64,000 nucleotides of DNA from Amycolatopsis orientalis DSM 43388 (lineage in GTDB: Bacteria > Actinomycetota > Actinomycetes > Mycobacteriales > Pseudonocardiaceae). Positions 58,018-64,000 of the stretch are shown here, in pieces. How positions within the stretch are numbered: position 1 is the first letter of the stretch; each line of letters starts with the position of its first letter. The translations under genes were made by a program, and so were the position numbers. The notes beneath the pieces were generated by a model that searched no databases, was not told the origin of the DNA, and worked only from the letters and a program-made list of their open reading frames with translations. The DNA lies in the NCBI RefSeq assembly GCF_000411975.1, contig NZ_ASXG01000086.1, forward strand, positions 1-64,000, read 5' to 3'.

Positions 58018-58625
58018 GACTGGCCCTCTCGTTTCACTCCATTGTGGACGAATTGGTCGACGGCGGGGGCGAGCACCGCGAGGACCGACTCCGCGGCCTC
58101 GGATGCCGAATGCGTCGGCAGCACCAGGTGGCTGAGCGACAGCCGGACCACTGTTTCGGCGAGCAGCGCGGCGGATTCCGGGGTGAGCCGGGGCTCGAGT
58201 TCGAGGTATTGCCGCGCCGCGAGATCGGCCGCCGCGGTGAGGATCGGCTCGCCGCGCGAGGTCAGCAAGGGAAGCAGATCCTCGCCGGCCTCGGTGCCGA
58301 GCGCGGCCGCGATCAGCCGGTTCTCCCTGGCGTGCTCGATCGTGTAGACGACCGCGCCGCGGATGCCCGTGAGCAAACTCTCGGCGTCCTCGAACCGGCA
58401 GCGGATGCCGTCGAGGAATTCCGCCGCGACGCGCAGCGCGACGGCCTGGGTGAGCGCCGCCTTGCTGCCGAACTCGTTGTAGACCGTCTGCCTGCTGACC
58501 CCGGCTTTCGCGGCTACGTCGGCCATTCGGAGGCCCTGGTGGCCGCGGTCGGGGAGCAGGTCCGCGGCCGCGTCCAGCAGCGCCTCGCGAAGCGTCGCCT
58601 TGGTCCGCTCGGTGAAGCTGGTCAC
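58014..58625 (-). CDS. TetR-family transcriptional regulator
   Basis: 203 residues. The N-terminal helix-turn-helix is LLDAAADLLPDRGHQGLRMADVAAKAGVSRQTVYNEFGSKAALTQAV; the C-terminal helical domain probably binds a hydrophobic ligand. It starts with a GTG, and its stop overlaps the R2lox start. A perfect palindrome 9 bases upstream of the GTG is very probably its own operator, making this a self-regulated tetR-R2lox operon. Confidence 0.93.
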   Translation of the reverse strand: MTSFTERTKATLREALLDAAADLLPDRGHQGLRMADVAAKAGVSRQTVYNEFGSKAALTQAVALRVAAEFLDGIRCRFEDAESLLTGIRGAVVYTIEHARENRLIAAALGTEAGEDLLPLLTSRGEPILTAAADLAARQYLELEPRLTPESAALLAETVVRLSLSHLVLPTHSASEAAESVLAVLAPAVDQFVHNGVKREGQS

Positions 58626-58633
58626 ATCGCCAG

Positions 58634-58660
58634 CTTGACACAGGATTGATCTGTGTCAAG
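58634..58660. promoter_or_regulatory. Probable TetR operator upstream of tetR-R2lox
   Basis: CTTGACACAG, 7 bases, then CTGTGTCAAG: perfect 10-base arms. Read towards tetR, the distal arm contains TTGACA, which could be the -35 hexamer, so binding would block the promoter. Confidence 0.8.
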
Positions 58661-58725
58661 AAGCTTTACCTGGATGGTCCACGTGTACAGCGGTCCGGCG
58701 GGAATTGTCGGTACGGACGGCTACC

Positions 58726-59355
58726 GTGTCGGACGTGGGCATCACGGTGGGGTTCGACCTCGACATGACATTGATCGACCCGCGGCCGGGCATGGTCGCG
58801 GCGATGAACGCGCTGGGCAAGAAGTCCGGGCTGCCGTTCGACGGGGAGGCGTTCGCGTCGAACCTCGGGCCGCCGCTCGACCAGGCGCTGCGCGAGTTCG
58901 GCGCGCCGGAGGACCGGATCCCCGAGCTGATCTGGCAGTTCCGCGAGCTGTACCCGGAGACGGTCGTGCCGAGCACGGTCGCGCTGCCCGGCGCGGCCGA
59001 GGCGCTGCAGGCGGTCCGTGCGGCGGGCGGGCGGACGCTCGTGGTCACCGGGAAGTACGGGCCCAACGCGCAGATGCACCTCGACGCGCTGGGGCTGCGG
59101 GTCGACGCGCTGGTGGGCGAGCTGTGGTCCACGCAGAAGGCGGCGGCCCTGCTGGAACACGAGGCGCAGGCGTACGTCGGCGACCACCTGGGCGACGTGC
59201 GCGGCGCGCGGGCGGCCAACGCGAGGTCGGTGGCCGTGGCGACCGGGCCGTGCACCCGCGAGGAACTGGCCGCCGAGGGCGCGGACGTGGTGTTCGACTC
59301 GCTGGTCGAGTTCCCCGAGTGGTTTGCCGCGACGTTCGTGGAGACGGCGGCCTGA
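58726..59355 (+). CDS. HAD-superfamily phosphatase (phosphoglycolate phosphatase-like)
   Basis: 209 residues. Motif I is VGFDLDMTLIDPRPGM, motif II is LVVTGKYG, and motif IV is AYVGDHLGDVRGARAANARSVAV. The middle is a helical cap of the subclass I type (LPFDGEAFASNLGPPLDQALREFGA). Motif I has DLDMT rather than the usual D(L/F)DGT. The GTG at 58726 is preferred because the conserved region begins right after it; an earlier TTG at 58705 is possible. It is divergent from tetR. Confidence 0.88.
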   Translation: MSDVGITVGFDLDMTLIDPRPGMVAAMNALGKKSGLPFDGEAFASNLGPPLDQALREFGAPEDRIPELIWQFRELYPETVVPSTVALPGAAEALQAVRAAGGRTLVVTGKYGPNAQMHLDALGLRVDALVGELWSTQKAAALLEHEAQAYVGDHLGDVRGARAANARSVAVATGPCTREELAAEGADVVFDSLVEFPEWFAATFVETAA

Positions 59356-59373
59356 TCCGGCGGCCGCCGCGGG

Positions 59374-59601
59374 TCAGCCGTGCTTTCCGGCGCGGGCTTC
59401 CTGGATCAGCGCGATGAGGCCGAGCAGCAGGCCGAGCGGGGTGATCACGCCGGCGGCCGCGCTGAGCCACACCGGCAGGTTCTCGAGCCCGGCGGCGAAC
59501 ATCACGAACACCGTCGCCACCGCGACCATGCCGATGGCGAACAGGCCGATGCCGAGCCGCATGAGGATCGGTTTGCCGGTCTGCTTCGGTGGGTTCTCCA
59601 T
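59374..59601 (-). CDS. Small two-helix membrane protein
   Basis: 75 residues. After MENPPKQTGKPILMR come two hydrophobic helices (LGIGLFAIGMVAVATVFVMFA and WLSAAAGVITPLGLLLGLIA) and a short basic tail (EARAGKHG). No known domain; small proteins of this kind are common and unstudied in actinomycetes. Convergent with the HAD gene (18 bases) and divergent from the cold-shock-domain gene. Confidence 0.75.
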   Translation of the reverse strand: MENPPKQTGKPILMRLGIGLFAIGMVAVATVFVMFAAGLENLPVWLSAAAGVITPLGLLLGLIALIQEARAGKHG

Positions 59602-59731
59602 GGGGTGAGAGTAACGGGACTATCCGCTTCTCCCCAGAGGCTGTGGCGAGATACGCTTATCGGACGCGCGCCTCGAGATCGCTCGGGGCGCGTTCGTCGT
59701 GACCTGCACAGCAGAAGGACTGGTGAGGGAA

Positions 59732-60118
59732 GTGCCGACCGGCAAGGTCAAGTGGTACGACGCGGAGAAGGGGTTCGGCTTCGTCACGCAAGACGGCGGG
59801 GCGGACGTCTACATCCGCAAGGCCGCGCTGCCCCACGGCGTGGAGGGCCTGAAAGCCGGGCAGCGGCTCGAGTTCGGCGTGGCCGACGGCAGGCGCGGAC
59901 CGCAGGCGCTCTCCGTCCGGCTGCTGGACCCGCCGCCGTCGGTCGCCGAGGCGCGCCGCCGTCCCGCGGAGGAGCTGCACGGCCTCATCGAGGACATGAT
60001 CAAGTTGCTGGAGCTGAGGGTCCAGCCGGATCTGCGGCGCAACCGGTACCCGGATCGCAAGAACACCAAGCAGATCGCGGAGATCATGCGCGCCGTCGCG
60101 CGCGACCTCGACCCGTGA
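59732..60118 (+). CDS. Cold-shock-domain protein with helical C-terminal extension
   Basis: 128 residues. The N-terminal ~65 residues are a cold-shock domain: TGKVKWYDAEKGFGFVTQDGG (RNP1 KGFGFV), but RNP2 reads DVYIRKAAL instead of the usual VFVH(F/Y)S, losing the histidine and one aromatic. A ~60-residue charged extension follows (EELHGLIEDMIKLLELRVQPDLRRNRYPDRKNTKQIAEIMRAV), probably helical. This is the actinobacterial CspB-like form (recalled neighbour of the Rv0876c MFS gene). The GTG follows a GAGGGAA site. Confidence 0.9.
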   Translation: MPTGKVKWYDAEKGFGFVTQDGGADVYIRKAALPHGVEGLKAGQRLEFGVADGRRGPQALSVRLLDPPPSVAEARRRPAEELHGLIEDMIKLLELRVQPDLRRNRYPDRKNTKQIAEIMRAVARDLDP

Positions 60119-60140
60119 TCGAGCGCGCCTGAACAACGGC

Positions 60141-60179
60141 GAAGGGCTCCGTGCGGAATCTCCCCGCGCGGAGCCCTTC
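60141..60179. terminator. Terminator between cold-shock gene and DUF2771 gene
   Basis: GAAGGGCTCCGTGCGG pairs with CCGCGCGGAGCCCTTC (one G-T wobble) across 7 bases, between convergent genes; TCTCTG follows. Shares the AAGGGCTCC segment with 40953-41007. Confidence 0.85.
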
Positions 60180-60195
60180 TCTGTGGTGCCCAGAA

Positions 60196-60672
60196 TCAAG
60201 CAGGCTGTACCTGCAGCGACCACAGCGCCGTCGTGACCGCCTCCGCGTCGTTCGGGTCGCCGGTCCGGCTGATCACCGATGCCTGCGCGATCTCGACCAC
60301 CACGATCTGGTCGTCCTTCGCGGGCGGGGTCGCGGTGTAGGCGTAGCGGTCGCGGGAGGTGATGATGTCCTCCTTGAGCGGCTGGGGCTCGCCCTTGCCG
60401 TTCACATACTGCACGGTGACCTTCCACGGCGTCTCGGCGATCTCCTTCGGCACCGAGATCTGCACCGGCCGGCCCGGCCGCACCTTGAGCTTCCCGGTCG
60501 CGCCCGGGTTGGCCGCGCAGACACCGGATTTGATGTCGCAGTTGCCGATCGGGGCGACGTTGATCGTGTGCCCGTCGGCATAGAAAGTCACCTCGGCCGG
60601 GCCCGGCGCGGAACAGCCGGCCACCGCGAAACCACCGGCCGCGAGCACGGCCACCACCCGGGAACGTCGCAT
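60196..60672 (-). CDS. DUF2771 lipoprotein
   Basis: 158 residues with a lipoprotein signal (VVAVLAAGGFAVAGCS). The secreted domain has VTFYADGHTINVAPIGNCDIKSGVCAAN and a Pro/Val-rich Ig-like continuation (GRPVQISVPKEIAETPWKVTVQYVN), the DUF2771 pattern of actinomycetes. Function unknown. It begins 9 bases after the MFS gene and is probably co-transcribed; the same pair is found in mycobacteria (recalled). Confidence 0.85.
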   Translation of the reverse strand: MRRSRVVAVLAAGGFAVAGCSAPGPAEVTFYADGHTINVAPIGNCDIKSGVCAANPGATGKLKVRPGRPVQISVPKEIAETPWKVTVQYVNGKGEPQPLKEDIITSRDRYAYTATPPAKDDQIVVVEIAQASVISRTGDPNDAEAVTTALWSLQVQPA

Positions 60673-60681
60673 GGCCCGAGA

Positions 60682-62670
60682 TTACCGGCGGCCTCGCGCG
60701 GGCCCGGGAGCGGGGAAGCTGCCGGTCGGCTCCGGGCGCAATGGGCGATTGCCGCCGAGTCCGGGCAGGAGCGAGCCGCCGCGTCGCACCAGGAAGGTCT
60801 GCGCCAGGCCGACCGCCAGCAGGAGCGTGACGACCAGGAAGCCGATCCAGTACGTCGGCGGCAGCAGCAGCCCGACCGCGCCGCCGAGGCACCACGACAG
60901 CTGCAGCACCGTCTCCGAACGCCCGAACGCCGAGGCGCGCGACTGCTCGGGCAGGTCTTCCTGGATCACCGCGTCGAGGCTGATCTTCGCCAGCGCGCTG
61001 GCCGTCGCGCCGATCAGGCCGACGATCGCCGCCGTGGCGAGGCCGGGCAGCAGGGTCGCGATCAACGTCGTCACGACACACGCCGCGACGCAGCCCACGA
61101 TCACCTGGTCCGCCGAACCGAAGTGCAGCCGCGAACCCAGCGCGTTGCCGATGAAGCCGCCGACGCCGGCCGCCGCGCCGATGATGCCCAGCAACAGCAG
61201 CTGCACGAACGGACTGTGCCCGGCGTGCTCGGTCTGCGCCTTCACCGCGAAAGCGGCGAACATCATCAGGAACCCGGTCAGCACGCGCACGGAACCGTTG
61301 CCCCACAAGGCAACGACGATGTGCCGCCCCATCGGCTGGCGGCGCCGCTTCTGCTTCGGCTCCGGCCGCGCGGACAACGACGTCGGGACCTCGCCCTCGG
61401 TCACCTCGACCCACGACGGGATCCGCATCGACTGCACGGCCGCGGCCACGCAGATCGCGGCGGTGAACCACAGCGCGCCCGAGGAGTTGGTGAGGCTGCT
61501 CACCCCGCTGGCCAGCGCGCCGAACACGCCGCCCGCGATCAGGCCGAACACGGTGATCCGCGCGTTGGTCTTCGACAGCGTGATCTCCGGCGGCACCACG
61601 CGCGGCGTGACCGCCGCCTTCAGCACGGTGAACGACTTCGACAGCACCATCATCCCGAGCGCGGCCGGGTACAGCAGCCAGTCGTCGAAGTGCAGCGCCA
61701 TCACCACGGCCATCAGGCCCTGCCCGATCGACGACACGCACATCGCGAGCCGGCGGCCGCGCTGGATCCGGTCCAGCGCCGGGCCGATCACCGGCGCGAC
61801 GAGCGCGAACGGCGCGATCGTGATCAGCAGGTACAGCGCGACCTTGCCCTTGCTCTCGCCGCTGGTCGCGGCGAAGAACAACGTGTTGGCCAGCGCGACC
61901 GCCATCGCGGCGTCGCTGGCGTAGTTCAGCATCACCGCGTACATCAGCGAGGTCAGGCCGGACTTGTCCGCGCCGTCCGCCTTGGTGGCGCGCTGGAACG
62001 CGCCGATCGCCTGTCCGCTCAGCTGACGGCTGCGCAGCGCGGCGACCCGGGTGACGGTGAGCTTCTTCGGCAGCTTCGGGATCGACCCGGCCCCGGGAGC
62101 CGCGGCGGTGCGCAGCTCTTCGTCCTCCTCGGGGACGACGCGCGGCTCGCCCGCGTAACCGCCGGTGTCGTAATGCTCGTAGCCGGCGCTGCCGGGACGG
62201 TCGTCATACGGCCGCGGGTGGACGGGCTCGGTGCGGTGCTCGCGCGGCGGGTACGGCCGGGCGCCTCGCGGCGGTGGTGGACGGTGCCCCAGCGGAGCCG
62301 CACCGGTGGGCGCTTCGTCGGCGGTCGGCGGGAACGGCGGCGCGTCGTCGTAGAACGCGCTGCGCGGGTAACCGCGCGGCGGACGCTGGTCGACGTGTTC
62401 GGTCCGCGGTTCGGCCGGGCGGCCGCGCGGCGGTTCGGGCGGAACGCGCTCCGGCCGGGCTCGCGGCGGTTCCGGCGCGTACTCCGGCGGAACCGGGTGA
62501 ATTCGCTGGTCAACGGCCTGATCGACCCGGGTCGGCGGGACGTCGCGCCACGACCGGGCCTGCGCCGCGCCGGGCTCCGGCGTCCAGCGGCGCTTCTTCC
62601 GCCCGCGGCCTTTGCCCGACTGCCCGCCAAGGGGGCTGTCGGAACCGGAGCGCGAGCTGAAGAGGGCCAC
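60682..62670 (-). CDS. MFS transporter with long disordered N-terminus
   Basis: 662 residues. The first ~215 residues are Pro/Arg-rich and disordered (EPPRARPERVPPEPPRGRP). The remaining ~445 form about 12 transmembrane helices of an MFS permease: VMLNYASDAAMAVALANTLFF, VIGPALDRIQRGRR (the loop 2-3 motif), VLKAAVTPRVVPPEITLSKTNAR, ALAKISLDAVIQEDLPEQSRASAFGR. The substrate is unknown. The disordered arm is far longer than usual and could bind a cytosolic partner. It leads the MFS-DUF2771 operon. Confidence 0.9.
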   Translation of the reverse strand: MALFSSRSGSDSPLGGQSGKGRGRKKRRWTPEPGAAQARSWRDVPPTRVDQAVDQRIHPVPPEYAPEPPRARPERVPPEPPRGRPAEPRTEHVDQRPPRGYPRSAFYDDAPPFPPTADEAPTGAAPLGHRPPPPRGARPYPPREHRTEPVHPRPYDDRPGSAGYEHYDTGGYAGEPRVVPEEDEELRTAAAPGAGSIPKLPKKLTVTRVAALRSRQLSGQAIGAFQRATKADGADKSGLTSLMYAVMLNYASDAAMAVALANTLFFAATSGESKGKVALYLLITIAPFALVAPVIGPALDRIQRGRRLAMCVSSIGQGLMAVVMALHFDDWLLYPAALGMMVLSKSFTVLKAAVTPRVVPPEITLSKTNARITVFGLIAGGVFGALASGVSSLTNSSGALWFTAAICVAAAVQSMRIPSWVEVTEGEVPTSLSARPEPKQKRRRQPMGRHIVVALWGNGSVRVLTGFLMMFAAFAVKAQTEHAGHSPFVQLLLLGIIGAAAGVGGFIGNALGSRLHFGSADQVIVGCVAACVVTTLIATLLPGLATAAIVGLIGATASALAKISLDAVIQEDLPEQSRASAFGRSETVLQLSWCLGGAVGLLLPPTYWIGFLVVTLLLAVGLAQTFLVRRGGSLLPGLGGNRPLRPEPTGSFPAPGPARGRR

Positions 62671-62708
62671 GGTTCAATCCTGCCTCATCGAGGTGCCGGG
62701 CCGCCCGC

Positions 62709-63482
62709 TCACGTGCCGGTTCGCTGATTTTCCGGGACGAACTTCACGCGGAACGACGACGGCCACAGCTTCCCGGTGAGGAGGAATTCGTCGGTGCCGG
62801 GGATCGCCGCGATGCCGTTCAGCACGTCCTCGCCGGGCCGGGCGGACGTGCGGAGCTTGCCGGCGTCGATCTTCGCGGTGATCCGTCCGGTGCTGGCGTC
62901 GATGCGCAGGATGGTGTCGGTCTGCCAGACGTTCGCGTAGACGGTGTCGCCGACGCACTCCAGTTCGTTCAGCTGGTCTTGGCCGACTTCGACGGATCCG
63001 GTGGCCGCAAACGTTTGCGGATCACGGAAGGTGAGCTTCGACGACCCGTTGCTCATCACCAGCCGCCCGTTGGTCTGGTGACACAGTCCCCACCCCTCGC
63101 CGTCGTAACGCACCCGGCGCAGCTCGGCGAGCGTCTGGGAGTCGCGTTCGATGGCGATCCCGTCGCGCCAGGTCAGCTGCCACAGCTTCGGCCCGAGCAC
63201 TGTGATGCCCTCGGCGAACAGCGGCGACGGCACCGCCACCTGCTTGGCCGGCGCGCCGCCGGCCGGGCCCGCGGTGAGCGCGGACTTGCCTTCGAGCCCG
63301 CGGCTCTCGTAGAGCGTCGTGCCGGAGTACTCGAGCCCCTCGGTGAAGGCCGTCGAGTCGTGCGGCAGTGTCCCGAGCACCTGGACGGTGAGCTGTTCGG
63401 GCTGGGCGGGCGTGGCCTGGGTGCCCGCGCATCCGCCGAGCAGGGCGGCGGCCACCAGGGGCCAGACGATCCGGGTTCGCAC
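62709..63482 (-). CDS. Glutaminyl-peptide cyclotransferase-like lipoprotein
   Basis: 257 residues. A lipoprotein signal (LVAAALLGGCAG) precedes the bacterial glutamine cyclotransferase beta-propeller: HDSTAFTEGLEYSGTTLYESRGLEGKSAL, FAEGITVLGPKLWQLTWRDGIA, GEGWGLCHQTNGRLVMSNGSSKLTFRD, LNELECVGDTVYANVWQTDTILRIDASTG and VLNGIAAIPGTDEFLLTGKLW. It would convert N-terminal Gln to pyroglutamate outside the membrane. The GTG complementary to 63480-63482 is chosen because the signal peptide begins there; the frame runs further upstream across the neighbouring gene. Confidence 0.9.
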   Translation of the reverse strand: MRTRIVWPLVAAALLGGCAGTQATPAQPEQLTVQVLGTLPHDSTAFTEGLEYSGTTLYESRGLEGKSALTAGPAGGAPAKQVAVPSPLFAEGITVLGPKLWQLTWRDGIAIERDSQTLAELRRVRYDGEGWGLCHQTNGRLVMSNGSSKLTFRDPQTFAATGSVEVGQDQLNELECVGDTVYANVWQTDTILRIDASTGRITAKIDAGKLRTSARPGEDVLNGIAAIPGTDEFLLTGKLWPSSFRVKFVPENQRTGT

Positions 63483-63533
63483 GAGGAACAGCCTGGCACG
63501 GGCGGCGCGGATGCGTGCGGCACAATTGGGGGT

Positions 63534-64000
63534 ATGACGCTGCTGTTGACCCTGGACGACGGCTCTCTCCACCGGAAGCTCGCGGACGCTGTCGAGGTCG
63601 CGCGGGAGGCCGTGCTGGAGGAAGCACCCGCTGACCAGGTCGGCGAGCACGTCGGAGTGGAACGCGAGGACGCGGTGTCCGCGAGCCACCTCTTCGAAGC
63701 CGCGGTGCCCGGCTACCGAGGCTGGCGCTGGTCGGTCACCGTCGCGGTGGCCGGGCCGGACGAGCCGGTCACGGTGAGCGAGCTGGTGCTGCAGCCGGGT
63801 CCGGAGGCCCTGGTCGCGCCCGCCTGGGTGCCGTGGGAACAGCGGGTGCGGGCGGGCGACCTCGGGGTCGGCGACCTGTTCCCCGCGGACAAGGACGACC
63901 CGCGCCTGTCGCCCGCGTACTTGCAGTCGGACGACCCGGCCGTCGAGGAGACGGCGCTCGAGGTCGGTCTGGGCCGGGTTCAGGTGCTTTCGCGCTACGG
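63534..64000 (+). CDS. DUF3027 protein (3' end cut by window)
   Basis: 155 residues are visible, open at the right edge. LADAVEVAREAVLEEAPADQVGEHVGVE, GYRGWRWSVTVAVAGPDEPVTVSELVLQPGPEALVAPAWVPWEQRVRAGDLGVGDLFP and DDPRLSPAY are the DUF3027 signature, an actinobacterial family of unknown function. Divergent from the cyclotransferase gene, with ~50 bases between starts. Confidence 0.85.
   Translation, partial: MTLLLTLDDGSLHRKLADAVEVAREAVLEEAPADQVGEHVGVEREDAVSASHLFEAAVPGYRGWRWSVTVAVAGPDEPVTVSELVLQPGPEALVAPAWVPWEQRVRAGDLGVGDLFPADKDDPRLSPAYLQSDDPAVEETALEVGLGRVQVLSRY

Noticed and set aside
60151..62727. 858-codon plus-strand frame antisense to the MFS gene
   Set aside because: Extremely Arg/His/Gly-rich with no domain; the MFS reading has transmembrane helices and family motifs.

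Overview
The window is high-GC actinomycete chromosome and looks like Pseudonocardiales, most probably Amycolatopsis or a close relative. This is inferred from gene content: a SARP/AfsR-type regulator, Streptomyces-type conservons (NIT-domain kinase, roadblock, DUF742, small GTPase), an Rpf cell-wall hydrolase, an EspG-family protein, a CIRCE-controlled groEL, DUF3027 and DUF2771 proteins, frequent GTG starts and 1-4 nt gene overlaps. No rRNA, tRNA, CRISPR array or intact mobile element was seen.

Layout. 1-0.8 kb: a 15-bp tandem repeat and a decayed IS110 transposase fragment. 0.8-12.3 kb: moeA, an AIM24 protein, a cold-shock protein, a Ser/Thr kinase, groEL behind two tandem CIRCE operators, a PspC-domain protein, menC, a large SARP/NB-ARC/TPR regulator and a DUF72 protein. 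12.4-15.2 kb is a decay zone: a low-complexity repeat ORF, a DUF4253 gene, a dedA pseudogene and the fused remains of a two-component system. 15.2-16.9 kb: XPB-type helicase.

16.9-36.4 kb is accessory. It holds two modules in each of which a NitT/TauT-family substrate-binding lipoprotein gene is divergent from a NIT-domain sensor kinase gene. Module 1 has an orphan binding protein and an orphan CvnA-type kinase. Module 2 has a complete ABC transporter (25.4-28.9 kb) and a complete cvnABCD conservon (29.5-34.5 kb), followed by a partial cvnBC pair. Between the modules lie cutC, a secreted S53 (sedolisin) peptidase and an acyl-CoA-dehydrogenase-fold enzyme.

36.9-64 kb is core-like. A helicase-associated protein, a small protein and malic enzyme precede a molybdenum cofactor block: moaC, a mogA-moaE fusion, rpf, moaD and moaA. 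A MarR regulator, a Mop/TOBE regulator and modABC follow. As recalled from M. tuberculosis (Rv0861c-Rv0877), the order XPB helicase, helicase-associated protein, moaC, mog, moaE, rpfA, moaD, moaA, YccF, cspB, DUF2771, MFS is conserved there, so the 16.9-36.4 kb segment and the 45.3-53.1 kb segment look like lineage-specific insertions. The right part carries a multicopper oxidase, HAD and metallophosphoesterase enzymes, an EspG-PhzF-YccF operon, an acyl-CoA synthetase, an R2lox oxidase with its TetR regulator and operator, a cold-shock-domain protein, an MFS/DUF2771 pair, a glutaminyl-peptide cyclotransferase and a truncated DUF3027 gene.

Working together: moeA, moaC, mogA-moaE, moaD, moaA, the Mop regulator and modABC supply nearly the whole route from molybdate uptake to molybdopterin cofactor. 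The conservon kinases and adjacent NitT/TauT binding proteins may form an anion-sensing system (inference). Many convergent gene pairs are closed by perfect long-stem inverted repeats, some of which recur as families.
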